Shown here: piece by piece, positions 15,930 to 23,272 of the stretch
Layout of the letters: each line of letters opens with the position of its first letter
Numbering within the stretch: the first letter of the stretch is position 1
DNA from: CAZKEW01 sp964580435
Lineage (GTDB): Bacteria > Acidobacteriota > Aminicenantia > Aminicenantales > UBA8522
Assembly: GCA_964580435.1 (NCBI GenBank)
Contig: CAZOKP010000029.1
Span: forward strand, 1 to 28,985
Length of the DNA stretch: 28,985 nt
Direction: 5' to 3'
Program-made: the position numbers and the translations under genes
The notes under the pieces: generated by a model
What the model was told of the DNA's origin: nothing
The model's input: only the letters and a program-made list of their open reading frames with translations
The model's database searches: none

Positions 15930-16763
15930 TCACAAAAACTTGAGGATCATCTGAATGCTCACGAGGAGCAGGACCGCTCCAAAGATGAGGCGCAAGGTCC
16001 TGGCGGAAACCCTTTTAGAAAAATGGGCGCCGGCCTGAGCTCCGAAAACCGTGCCCAGCGCCAAGAGGAGCGCGTGGCCGACATGGACGTGATGAGCCAG
16101 AGCGTGCTTGACGACGCCGGAGAGAGAGGTGAAGACCATCGTGAACATCGAAGTCGCCGTGGAAAAATGAATCGGCATGCCCAGGACCAGGGTCATGATG
16201 GGGACGCCGAGCACTCCTCCTCCGATGCCCAAGAATCCTGAGGACAGTCCGGCGAAGAAGCTCAAGCCCACGGCCAGGGTTAGTATCCAAGGGGATTTCA
16301 TAAGCTCAGCGTCTGATTTTTGGGGCGGCGAGACAGGCTCGCCAGGCTCTGAGGACTCGGCACCGGGGACGATTCTTTCAGAGAATCTTTCACGTCTTTG
16401 ATAGATCATGCGCAGAGAAATAAAGAAAAGAAAGATTCCAAAGATCAACCCCAGGAGACTTGGTGAAACCAGCGACGTCAGATAAGCACCCAGATAGGCG
16501 CCGGGCACCGAGGTGATGGCCAGAAGAAGGCCGGTTCTATAAAAAATGCGGCCTTGTCTGGCATAGGAATAGGTCGCAGCGAACGCCGTAAAAACGATGC
16601 AAGTCAAGCTTGTACCGACAGCGTGTTGGGGGACAAAGCTAAAAAGAACGGTGAGCAGGGGGACGATGAAAATTCCGCCTCCGACGCCGGTCAGCGAAGC
16701 AACGATGCCCACCAGGAAGCCGGCGATCGGAAGAAGCAAGAGGAGCCACATCGGAAATATCAA
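15930..16763 (-). CDS. TauE/SafE-family membrane permease
   Basis: A 277-residue inner-membrane protein of the sulfite/sulfonate exporter TauE/SafE family. Two repeated halves each carry the glycine-rich family motif: GIVASLTGVGGGIFIVPLLTVLF near the N-terminus and GLSSGFLGIGGGVLGVPIMTLVL in the second half. About eight membrane segments are expected, with a charged cytosolic loop (about residues 125-155) between the halves. The ATG overlaps the stop of the GspG-like gene (ATGA), so translation is coupled. The substrate is unknown; sulfite, sulfoacetate and other organic anions are known for the family. Confidence 0.9.
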   Translation of the reverse strand: MIFPMWLLLLLPIAGFLVGIVASLTGVGGGIFIVPLLTVLFSFVPQHAVGTSLTCIVFTAFAATYSYARQGRIFYRTGLLLAITSVPGAYLGAYLTSLVSPSLLGLIFGIFLFFISLRMIYQRRERFSERIVPGAESSEPGEPVSPPQKSDAELMKSPWILTLAVGLSFFAGLSSGFLGIGGGVLGVPIMTLVLGMPIHFSTATSMFTMVFTSLSGVVKHALAHHVHVGHALLLALGTVFGAQAGAHFSKRVSARTLRLIFGAVLLLVSIQMILKFL

Positions 16764-17131
16764 TACTCCAAGGTGATGTCATCGCTCGTGCCGAACGCCC
16801 CGTCCTTTCCCGCTGAGATGAGCCGATAATTGGAATCGGATAGCCTCTCATACTTGAGCGGCCGACCCCAGCCGTCCGAGGGATCTCCCGTAAGGAGACG
16901 GGTGGCGCTGAGCTCTTTCATATCCCTGGGAGTTCGGCCTTCAGTGGCGATGAAGTATTCGATTGTCTTCTCTAATGTGGCTATGTTTGTCCGGGTGACC
17001 TGCGTCTTCACTCTATCGTAAGCATCTATTGTTCCTTCGATGTAACTCTTCTTCCCGGCCTTGGCGAAAAAAATAAAATAAACCACCACGACCGTCAGGA
17101 CGAGAATCGCCAGGAATCCTCTTATTTTCAT
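16760..17131 (-). CDS. GspG C-terminal-like membrane-anchored protein
   Basis: A 123-residue protein with one N-terminal membrane segment (FLAILVLTVVVVYFIFF, residues 5-21) and a globular part ending SDGWGRPLKYE ... SAGKDGAFGTSDDI. That ending is the signature calcium-binding C-terminus of type II secretion major pseudopilins (GspG). The prepilin peptidase site (G-F-T-x-x-E) is missing, so it is probably a fixed membrane protein rather than a pilin. GAGG six bases upstream supports the ATG. It is the first gene of an operon with the TauE permease, an unusual pairing. Confidence 0.75.
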   Translation of the reverse strand: MKIRGFLAILVLTVVVVYFIFFAKAGKKSYIEGTIDAYDRVKTQVTRTNIATLEKTIEYFIATEGRTPRDMKELSATRLLTGDPSDGWGRPLKYERLSDSNYRLISAGKDGAFGTSDDITLEY

Positions 17132-17157
17132 ATCAGCCTCTAATGAGCCGTCGAATC

Positions 17158-17186
17158 ATTCTAATAATTTCCTGAACTTAAATCAA
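17158..17186 (-). promoter_or_regulatory. Promoter of the GspG-like/TauE operon
   Basis: On the minus strand, TTGATT (17186-17181), 17 bases and TAGAAT (17163-17158). The leader is about 20 nt with GAGG before the ATG at 17131. Confidence 0.6.
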
Positions 17187-17194
17187 TTGTGAGC

Positions 17195-17223
17195 CCGTTT
17201 TGTCGGCAGCCGTTTTGTCAGCA
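17195..17223 (-). promoter_or_regulatory. Tandem 14-bp sites upstream of the promoter
   Basis: CCGTTTTGTCGGCA (17195-17208) and CCGTTTTGTCAGCA (17210-17223) are direct repeats one base apart with a single difference. They lie directly upstream of the -35 box, the usual place for an activator. No binding protein is known. Confidence 0.4.
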
Positions 17224-17294
17224 TGATCCATGTTTATGAGGAAAAGGTCCGCGCCCTTCTCCTGCGTTCCGGCCAATGACTGGATGAGGATGCT

Positions 17295-17311
17295 CGAGCC
17301 ACTAGGGCTCG
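17295..17311 (-). terminator. Weak hairpin at the end of the DUF72 gene
   Basis: CGAGCC pairs with GGCTCG around the loop ACTAG, which contains the stop codon on the minus strand. No T-run follows, so termination is uncertain. Confidence 0.2.
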
Positions 17312-18210
17312 GCAGACAGCACATCAAGAAACCGTTCGATCGTCAAGGGCGCGCTGCCCTCGAAATGATTGTTGACGTTGATGTAGGTCATTATTTTTGA
17401 ACGGATATTCTTACGAGTGATACACGCGGCAGCGCTTAGGGCTTCAGGTTTGGGGGCGACGGTTCGATTCCAGACTTCTTCCGTTTCTGCTTCGATCTCC
17501 CCTCTGTCTCCTCCATGAAGACGAACGATCGAGAACGCGGCGGTCAAGGGCTTGAAGCGGTCAAAAACTTGGCCGATGGGCGGCATATAATAACCTTCCA
17601 GATAGACGAACCCAAGCCCGTGTTCTTTGAGAAAATCAAAGAAGGAGAGGGAAAGATAATTCGAGTTCCGGGTCTCGACGGCATATTGATGACCTTTCGG
17701 AGCCTTGAGGATGAAATTCGCGAACTGCTCGAAGAACACCTCCTTGGAGGGCATTTTCTGTTTGTTGAGGTATTCAAACTGGAACATGATCGGGCCGAGC
17801 TTTTTTCCCAACGGCTTGAGCCTTTCGAGAAACTCATCGAGAAGATCGTTATCGAGAAAATGCGTGTTCGGCTTTCCGGCCGAGGCACCGCTTGTTTTTT
17901 GGGAATAGAAATGCGTCAGGGTGATCGCATTCGGAGCCTTAACGGTAAAGGAGAAATCGTCCGGCACACTTTCGGCGTATCCATTGACAACCCGAGGTTC
18001 CGGCAGCCTAACCGAGTCTGGAAACAGGCTCCAAAACCATTGATCGATCTCAACGGAGTTCAAGAACCGAGCATAATCGGCCAGGTATTCGTCCGGCCGA
18101 TAGGCTTTGTCCTCGTCGTAAAGAATTCCTTTCCAGGAATCGTACTTCCAAGAGCATGTGCCGAGGCGCAAAAAGTCGCGATAATGGGCGGGGATCTTGA
18201 CAGAAATCAT
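17302..18210 (-). CDS. DUF72 (YecE-like) protein
   Basis: A 302-residue DUF72 family member with a predicted TIM-barrel-like fold and unknown reaction. The family landmarks are visible: LGTCSWKYDSWKGILY near the N-terminus, FLNSVEIDQWFWSLFPDSVRLPEP, DFSFTVKAPNAITL, LGPIMFQFEYLN, HQYAVETRNSNYL, and MTYINVNNHFEGSAPLTIERF at the end. No Shine-Dalgarno site precedes ATG 18210. An extended -10 (TGC-TAAAAG, 18225-18217) ends six bases before it, so the message may be leaderless, or the gene may be read through from the NTF2-like genes 31 bases upstream. Confidence 0.9.
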   Translation of the reverse strand: MISVKIPAHYRDFLRLGTCSWKYDSWKGILYDEDKAYRPDEYLADYARFLNSVEIDQWFWSLFPDSVRLPEPRVVNGYAESVPDDFSFTVKAPNAITLTHFYSQKTSGASAGKPNTHFLDNDLLDEFLERLKPLGKKLGPIMFQFEYLNKQKMPSKEVFFEQFANFILKAPKGHQYAVETRNSNYLSLSFFDFLKEHGLGFVYLEGYYMPPIGQVFDRFKPLTAAFSIVRLHGGDRGEIEAETEEVWNRTVAPKPEALSAAACITRKNIRSKIMTYINVNNHFEGSAPLTIERFLDVLSAEP

Positions 18211-18241
18211 GGTATTCTTTTAGCAGGTGCCGTTTCTTTTA

Positions 18242-18706
18242 CTATTTTGCTATCCAACTCCAGCTCAGAAAAACCCATTTGTTACCCTGCTTCACCATTG
18301 TTGCAGTCCAATATCCAGACGAAGATATCTCTTGACCAGCGGAGTCGCCAAAAGCTTCAGCGTAGTTAAGATGAAGAATAGCGATATTGCCTTCAACTTG
18401 AATCTCAAGAGGTTCAGCCACAAACTTGCCCAGCTTGTAATTCATGAAAAAGCCTTCCATCATTTTTTGTAAAGCAACATAATTCATGGGGAATTCTTGT
18501 TTATAATCCCAGCCAATGAAATTGGGATGAAAATAGGTCATTATTTCCTCTACGCTTCCCTTTAGGTTGGCCGCAAGATACTGGTTAAAGCTGTTCAAAA
18601 CATCTTTTTGTTCAGCTGACCATTCCTTAGCAAATACAGGAGCTGTCACAAGCAGGGCCATGAAAATAAAAGCTAGAAACCCGAACCTTTCAATTAGGTT
18701 TTTCAT
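18242..18706 (-). CDS. Exported SnoaL/NTF2-like protein
   Basis: A 154-residue protein with a signal peptide (FGFLAFIFMALLVTAPVFA, cut near residue 26) and a SnoaL/DUF4440-like cone fold: VLNSFNQYLAANLKGSVEEIMTYFHPNFIGWD, then NIAILHLNYAEAFG and GNKWVFLSWSW. Such folds bind small molecules or act as cyclases; no specific function is known for this one. A strong AAGGAGGG precedes the ATG. It lies between a second NTF2-like gene (35 bases upstream) and DUF72, probably in one operon. Confidence 0.75.
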   Translation of the reverse strand: MKNLIERFGFLAFIFMALLVTAPVFAKEWSAEQKDVLNSFNQYLAANLKGSVEEIMTYFHPNFIGWDYKQEFPMNYVALQKMMEGFFMNYKLGKFVAEPLEIQVEGNIAILHLNYAEAFGDSAGQEISSSGYWTATMVKQGNKWVFLSWSWIAK

Positions 18707-18741
18707 AAAATCCCTCCTTTTTCTTAAGCTTAAGCCTGATG

Positions 18742-19296
18742 CTATTTTTTCTCTGCCTCTTTCGGCTTAAGTTCCACGCCCAGCTGCACCATCAATCCCA
18801 AATTGTCTTCAACTATCCAACCTTCTTTAATTTTGCCGTCAACGACCTCGAATATGCAGATTTGGTAATACTTGACTTTGTTTCCGGAGGAAGGAATCCC
18901 CTGGAACTCCGCCTTCTGGGTCGCCTGAATGAGATTCCGGGCGACAACCTTGTTCCCTTCAACAATAATGTCTTCAATCTTATGAGTGAGGTCGGGGAAA
19001 GCCTGATAAAAAGACCGTATGACTTGAGCGCCAGTTTCAGCGGTTAGGTCCTCTTGTGGCCCTGAATAGTGAACAACGGCACCCGGGGCAAGAAGCTCAT
19101 TAAAGCGATTGTAGTCTTGTGCGTCCAGGGCTTCGAAAAACTGACGTGCAATGGGTTTGTTTTGGTCCTCTGTTTGGGCCATGGCTTTCATCTTTTCAAG
19201 CTCTGCTTTGTCGGCCTTGTTCTGGCAGCTGAAACTAAAACAAAGCACAAGGACCATGAGCATGAAGACGGCGAATAGAAAAATTGATTTTTTCAT
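18742..19296 (-). CDS. SnoaL-like ester-cyclase-type lipoprotein
   Basis: A 184-residue probable lipoprotein. The N-terminal hydrophobic stretch ends in a lipobox-like FSFSC, with the cysteine at residue 23. The remainder matches the SnoaL/ester cyclase fold: NKPIARQFFEALDAQDYNRFNELLAPGAVVHYSGP, then FYQAFPDLTHKIEDIIVEGNKVVARNLIQATQKAEFQGIPSSGNKV and GKIKEGWIVEDNLGLMVQLG. AGGAGGGG precedes the ATG. It heads the minus-strand group that ends with DUF72. The substrate is unknown. Confidence 0.8.
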   Translation of the reverse strand: MKKSIFLFAVFMLMVLVLCFSFSCQNKADKAELEKMKAMAQTEDQNKPIARQFFEALDAQDYNRFNELLAPGAVVHYSGPQEDLTAETGAQVIRSFYQAFPDLTHKIEDIIVEGNKVVARNLIQATQKAEFQGIPSSGNKVKYYQICIFEVVDGKIKEGWIVEDNLGLMVQLGVELKPKEAEKK

Positions 19297-19327
19297 TTCC
19301 CCTCCTATCTTGTCATTTGTGGTTTAA

Positions 19328-19356
19328 GCTATAGCACAGCGAAAATAGCTAGTCAA
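19328..19356 (-). promoter_or_regulatory. Promoter of the SnoaL/DUF72 group
   Basis: On the minus strand, TTGACT (19356-19351), 17 bases and an extended -10 TGC-TATAGC (19333-19328). The leader is about 25-30 nt and contains AGGAGGGG. Confidence 0.55.
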
Positions 19357-19454
19357 TGTGATGAGGGCAGGCTCAAAATGGCCCAGTCCAGGTGACTCAG
19401 ACTTTAAAGCCAAATTCAGGGAAAACGTCGAAAAATCAGGGACAAAAAAAGGAA

Positions 19455-19527
19455 TGACCCGTAGAGGACTCGAACCTCTAACCCGCGGATTAAGAGTCCG
19501 CTGCTCTACCTGTTGAGCTAACGGGCC
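19455..19527 (-). tRNA. tRNA-Lys (CTT)
   Basis: A full cloverleaf reads on the minus strand from 19527 to 19455. The acceptor stem is GGCCCGT with ACGGGTC (one G-T pair), the D-arm has TAGCTCAACAGGTAGAGCA, the anticodon loop is ACTCTTAAT with anticodon CTT, and the T-arm has GGTTCGAGTC. The discriminator is A and CCA is not encoded. A run of seven T follows the 3' end (19450-19444). The integrase gene ends only 14 bases upstream of the 5' end. Confidence 0.95.
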
Positions 19528-19541
19528 ATATATGCCAAATA

Positions 19542-19871
19542 TTATTGAATGCGTTTAATTTGCGTTGATTCAGTCGGCCTCTCCTCTGCCGCGTCATTTT
19601 TATCATTGACGGGATTTTGACGTCCTTGTACCCGGAAAAGCCGGGCCTCCACAGCCTCCACTGCCAACCTTTTGTCCTCGTCCGTCGGGTGGACATACCG
19701 CCTCACCATGTCCAGCGTCTTCCAGCCGAGAATTTTTTGAGCTGTCACCACGTCTGTCACCTTCACAAGACGAGAGGCCGCAAAGTGCCTAAGATCATGA
19801 AACGTGATTCCGTTTGCCCGGCTCGTCGGGATATCGGCCGCTTTGCAGGCGGCCAGCCAGGGCTTGCGCAC
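19542..19871 (-). pseudogene. Tyrosine integrase, C-terminal half (frameshifted)
   Basis: This frame encodes the end of the catalytic domain of the integrase that begins at 20736. The box HDLRHFAASRL and the final LGWKTLDMVRRYVHPT with the nucleophile tyrosine are present. Its frame is open back to 19946, and the stretch upstream of the GTG at 19871 also reads like integrase (DTLPRIGQYIFSLPDGGR). It is therefore a continuation, not a separate gene. The tail of about 35 residues is polar. Without the N-terminal half it cannot bind core sites normally. Confidence 0.75.
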
Positions 19872-19932
19872 GTCCCGTCTCCGCCCTCCGTCGGGCAGCG
19901 AAAAGATATATTGCCCTATTCTCGGGAGCGTG

Positions 19933-20736
19933 TCAATCGCCGCAGGCTAGCTCAGGGCCGAGCGGTATTGTCCGCTCTTCCTTGCTCTTGGCGTTCTCCT
20001 TCCGCACTCGCAGAGTCCGCAGCGGGAGGCTGAAGTCCCGCCATTCAGCCTTCAGTATCTCACCCTGGCGCATGCCGAGCGTCAGGGCCAGCCGCAGGAC
20101 AACACCGAACCAGTCGCCGCCCGCAGCCACGAGCTGACGGAGTTGCTCGTCCGTAATATTCATCTCCAGGATGTGCTGCTCGCGGTTATTGTCCTCCTCG
20201 AGTCTTTTCACTCTGCGGCCCCGAATCGGGTTCGCCGGGATGATATTGTCGAACTCGGCGGCATAAAGGACTGACTTCAGCAGCGATAGCTCCCGGTTCG
20301 CCGTGCCGGGCCGGACACCGTCACCGCTCACCCGCTTGGTGATGTATGTTCGCACGGCGCCTGATGTTATCTCGGCGAGCGGCACGTTCTTGAAGACCTT
20401 ATTGAGGGCCTCAAGTGAAGTTTCGTCTCGGCGGTGACTCCGTTTCTGTTTCCATTCGGCTGATTCAAGAAGGGCCCGGGCGTACTCTCCAAACGCCGTC
20501 CCTGGTAACATCTTTGCGGGCCTGATGAGTTCCTCGAGCTTCCCTTCCCTGGCCGCGAGCCTTAGCTTAGCAAGATACGTCTTCGCTTCTTCTTTCGTGT
20601 AGCCGGCGAACCGGCGAATCCGGCGATAATTTAGCGTGATCTCCGTCACGTAATAGCTGGGCTTGCCGTCACGGCCTTTTATGAATTTCAGATTTTTATC
20701 GGTCTTTAGGTTTTGTATCTTCTTCGAGTCTTTCAC
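19933..20736 (-). pseudogene. Tyrosine integrase, N-terminal part (frameshifted)
   Basis: A 267-residue part of a phage-type tyrosine recombinase. It has an N-terminal arm domain (RRFAGYTKEEAKTYLAKL), a SAM-like core-binding domain (FGEYARALLESAEWKQKRSHRRDETSLEALNKVF) and the first half of the catalytic domain with the arginine in LALTLGMRQGEILKAEW. It stops at IPLGPELACGD. Removing one base near 19944 (minus-strand T) would join it in frame to the C-terminal half as ...PELAAAIDTLPRIGQY. The start is GTG 20736 with AAGGAGG upstream. A sequencing error or real decay could explain the shift. It is coupled to the membrane-protein gene, 12 bases upstream. Confidence 0.85.
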
Positions 20737-20748
20737 TTTTTCCCCTCC

Positions 20749-21573
20749 TTAAAGTTCCTCAATGCCATGTCCTGATTCGAATCCTGCCTTTGGTATGAAA
20801 TATTTATCAAGCATTTGATCTATTTTGTCACTCCATTCTCCCTTCCACTCAAATTCCAGCGTTTTCATCACTTTTGATGCATTTCTGCCTAACGCACTAA
20901 TCTTAATCTTGTATGCCCCCGGCAGTAAGGATGTTCGACCTGCAGTTGGACGCCGGAACACTTCAAACCAAAATAAGAGCTTGTCCTCTTGTTTATCCTT
21001 GGGAGGATATACTTGATTGTCATAATTTGGATGAACTATGAATCCCAAATCGCAATGGCGAAAAACACTTGAAGGTATCCAAAGCTCGTAACGCTCTTGC
21101 TTCCAATGACTCCAAAATAGCTTTAAGGGCATAAAATCTTCGTCAATAACATAATTTCCATTTTCAAGTCGTTGAACCTCTTCCAACGTGACGTCGACGT
21201 CTTCAGCTGTCTCCAGTCCCAAGTTGTAAACTCGAAGTCGAAAATAATGTCCAGGCGCGTCAAATATAATTGGCAGACCCTTTGATCCCATTTGACTGAT
21301 ATGGAATGTAAGCGACAAACAATCTCGTTTATCAAAAGGATAAAATTTGATCGCGAGTCTAGGGCTCTTAACCCAAGACCATAAAGCCTCTTTTAGTAAT
21401 GCCAAGATACCAGTGACTATCGCGGTTCCCGAGGCAATGAGTGCAGCAGCTTCAATATTACTTAGATACTGAGCATTTCTTGCGATAAACCATACTACCA
21501 GTGAATAAGAAAGTATGGCCATAAATATAAAGATGATCATCTTCCAGTATTTCAAGACTTTTATAATTTTCAT
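20749..21573 (-). CDS. Membrane-anchored protein of unknown function (integrase-linked)
   Basis: I do not recognise this protein. From ATG 21573 (GAGG seven bases upstream) it has 274 residues. Two membrane segments lie near the N-terminus (IIFIFMAILSYSLVVWFIA and AAALIASGTAIVTGILALL), followed by a soluble beta-rich domain of about 200 residues (HYFRLRVYNLGLETAEDVDVTLEEV ... GAYKIKISALGRNASKVMKTLEFEW) that looks like an immunoglobulin-like or CARDB-like sandwich. An upstream ATG at 21603 is also open. The base composition is visibly more AT-rich than the chromosome to the left. Its place between integrase and HTH genes marks it as element cargo. Confidence 0.7.
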   Translation of the reverse strand: MKIIKVLKYWKMIIFIFMAILSYSLVVWFIARNAQYLSNIEAAALIASGTAIVTGILALLKEALWSWVKSPRLAIKFYPFDKRDCLSLTFHISQMGSKGLPIIFDAPGHYFRLRVYNLGLETAEDVDVTLEEVQRLENGNYVIDEDFMPLKLFWSHWKQERYELWIPSSVFRHCDLGFIVHPNYDNQVYPPKDKQEDKLLFWFEVFRRPTAGRTSLLPGAYKIKISALGRNASKVMKTLEFEWKGEWSDKIDQMLDKYFIPKAGFESGHGIEEL

Positions 21574-21614
21574 CTTAATCCTCTCGTCTCGGGCCGGGAC
21601 CATTCTCTACAACC

Positions 21615-21803
21615 TTAAAGATCTTTCCTAATCCGTCGAAGGCCGCGCCGAATCGCCAAGCGGCTCATGTAGTTCGGTACCGCCTCTTCCGCGATCCAGC
21701 GCCTGACCTGCCGGCCCGTGCACCCGATGAGGCGTGCTGCCGTTTCCGGCGAGACTTGTTTTTCTTCCAAAAGACTCTTCAGCTCTTTGACCATATCAAT
21801 CAT
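21615..21803 (-). CDS. Small helix-turn-helix protein
   Basis: A 62-residue DNA-binding protein. The helix-turn-helix reads VSPETAARLIGCTGRQVRRWIAEEAVPNYMSRLAIRRGLRRI and resembles MerR/excisionase-like or XRE-like short regulators. It heads the operon with the membrane protein and the integrase, where an excisionase or repressor would be expected. A strong promoter ends six bases before the ATG, so the message is leaderless; no ribosome binding site is present. An internal ATG four codons in (21794) is a less likely start. Confidence 0.7.
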   Translation of the reverse strand: MIDMVKELKSLLEEKQVSPETAARLIGCTGRQVRRWIAEEAVPNYMSRLAIRRGLRRIRKDL

Positions 21804-21809
21804 AATTTA

Positions 21810-21838
21810 AGTATAGAATAAAGTCAAAGAAAAGTCAA
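21810..21838 (-). promoter_or_regulatory. Leaderless promoter of the integrase-element operon
   Basis: On the minus strand, TTGACT (21838-21833), 17 bases and TATACT (21815-21810); ATG 21803 follows after six bases. A second TTGACT lies within the spacer (21827-21822). Confidence 0.65.
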
Positions 21839-21897
21839 TTCTTTTTTTAAGATTTTCTGGGGAGGACAGAACGGAAAAGGCCGGAGAATATTGAGGC

Positions 21898-21962
21898 CCT
21901 ACGGTCCCCGTAGGAGTTAAACATGCACGAGAAGGAGTTCACCAGCTCCCCGTGAGGAGCTG
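21898..21962. repeat. Two hairpins ahead of an IS91 remnant
   Basis: CCTACGG/CCGTAGG (21898-21904 and 21908-21914) and CAGCTCC/GGAGCTG (21943-21949 and 21956-21962) are perfect 7-bp stems with loops of 3 and 6 bases. No gene is seen from 21839 to 22011. They may be remains of a mobile-element end. Confidence 0.4.
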
Positions 21963-22011
21963 CGTGAGCTCGTCCGTCTTCTTTTTTACTTGAGACGCCA
22001 GCCTGAGATGC

Positions 22012-22245
22012 ATGATAGGCGAGTGGACTGAAAGGGTCTGTAAAGTCTGTGAGGTCGACACCCTCCTCTGTCCCGAATGCGGTGGCACGATGAAGATCAT
22101 CGCTTTTCTCACCGACTATTCCGTGGTGGACCGCATCATCGGCCACCTCAAGCTGACCTTTGTCGCGGAGAGACCTCCTCCGACCCACCTGGCCTACCAG
22201 GAACTCCTGACGGCCGCTGAGTCGTCGGCCGAGTATCTTTCATGA
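22012..22245 (+). pseudogene. IS91-type transposase remnant, C-terminal
   Basis: The frame encodes the end of an IS91-family Y2 transposase: KVCEVDTLLCPECGGTMKIIAFLTDYSVVDRIIGHLKLTFVAERPPPTHLAYQELL. The zinc-ribbon CPECGG is intact. Everything before about EWTERVC is lost, so it is a fragment. It is a diverged copy of the pieces at 23273 and 28495. Confidence 0.75.
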
Positions 22246-22457
22246 TTTTCTTCTTGCCCGGGAGGAGAGGTCCGGCTGATTTCCGGCGCTTTTTGGCTTG
22301 TCCGATGCTTCCCGGCGCCTTTCCGCAGGTTTCAGCTCCCTTTGACTTCCACCAACTCCTTGATTTATCATCCCCAACGATGGGATGAGGCAAAAGTGGC
22401 GCTTGGATGCTTACTCAGCAGGCACACCATAAAACGAATTACTTATTATCTAATCAG
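22246..22457. other. Intergenic, no gene seen
   Basis: The stretch between the transposase remnant and the palindrome holds short open frames only. None has a recognisable domain or a ribosome binding site. Some of it may be the non-coding right part of the decayed insertion element. Confidence 0.4.
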
Positions 22458-22475
22458 TCCCGACAGCTATCGGGA
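22458..22475. repeat. REP-like palindrome
   Basis: TCCCGA (22458-22463) and TCGGGA (22470-22475) flank CAGCTA. Palindromes of this form are common in Bacteroidota genomes as scattered intergenic repeats. It lies 38 bases before the six-TM gene. Confidence 0.5.
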
Positions 22476-22513
22476 TCAGTCTCAAATACCAAACACCGAA
22501 CACCGGAATAACC

Positions 22514-23239
22514 ATGAAAACTGCCTTTAAAAACAATACCACTGATAATGTGGCAGGATTCTGGTCATCAGTTCTCCTTGCCATTGTGACAGTAATAACA
22601 TTTGCCATCGCGATATGCACTCCGCCGCTCTCGGGTCCCTTCTGTGCCGGCGACTGCTTCACATATCCATATTCTGATATAGCGCAGAGGTTCCCGCGCG
22701 ATTATTACTGGATGTACCCGGCCATGGCGATGCTTCTTGTTTACGTAATGGTAATGATCGCCATCCATCGTGTCGCGGGTGAAAGCAGGAAGGTCTTCAC
22801 CCTGGCAGGGTTGTCCTTCGCGCTTATGTCGGCATTGATCCTTATTGTCGATTATTACATCCAGCTCTTTGTGATCCAGGCGAGCTTGCTGGAGGGTGAG
22901 ACAGAGGGGATAGCCCTTCTGACACAGTTCAATCCGCATGGTATCTTCATTGCCCTGGAGGAGGCGGGATTTATTCTGATGAGTCTTTCTTTTCTGGCAT
23001 TAGTTCCGGTCTTCAGGCAATATGGCAAGACAGGGAAGCCGGCCATGATAACATTCAGCCTCATTTTCATCCTGACTCTAGCTTCCGTCATCATTATGTC
23101 AATGATTTATGGCATCCGCCGCGAGTACCGGCTTGAGGTAATAATAATCTCAATCAACTGGTTAGGACTGATCGCCTCATCTGTTCTGCTAGCAGTCTTC
23201 TTCAGAAAGCACAGGCGTATTGAGCAACCCGCTGAATAG
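22514..23239 (+). CDS. Six-TM integral membrane protein, unknown
   Basis: A 241-residue hydrophobic protein with six clear membrane segments, beginning FWSSVLLAIVTVITFAIAICT, WMYPAMAMLLVYVMVMIAIH and VFTLAGLSFALMSALILIVDYY. Between the first two is a Cys-containing external loop (PFCAGDCFTYPYSDIAQRFPRDYY). I do not recognise the family with confidence; it is reminiscent of DUF4386-like proteins. The upstream GGAATAACC is a weak ribosome binding site. It sits alone on the plus strand between two IS91 fragments and next to a REP-like palindrome, which suggests transfer, possibly from Bacteroidota. Confidence 0.75.
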   Translation: MKTAFKNNTTDNVAGFWSSVLLAIVTVITFAIAICTPPLSGPFCAGDCFTYPYSDIAQRFPRDYYWMYPAMAMLLVYVMVMIAIHRVAGESRKVFTLAGLSFALMSALILIVDYYIQLFVIQASLLEGETEGIALLTQFNPHGIFIALEEAGFILMSLSFLALVPVFRQYGKTGKPAMITFSLIFILTLASVIIMSMIYGIRREYRLEVIIISINWLGLIASSVLLAVFFRKHRRIEQPAE

Positions 23240-23272
23240 CTGCGAATATGGCAGGTATTCAGTGTTCAGTAG

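Noticed and set aside
17515..18369. 284-codon plus-strand frame opposite DUF72
   Set aside because: DUF72 family landmarks are clear on the minus strand; the plus frame shows no family.
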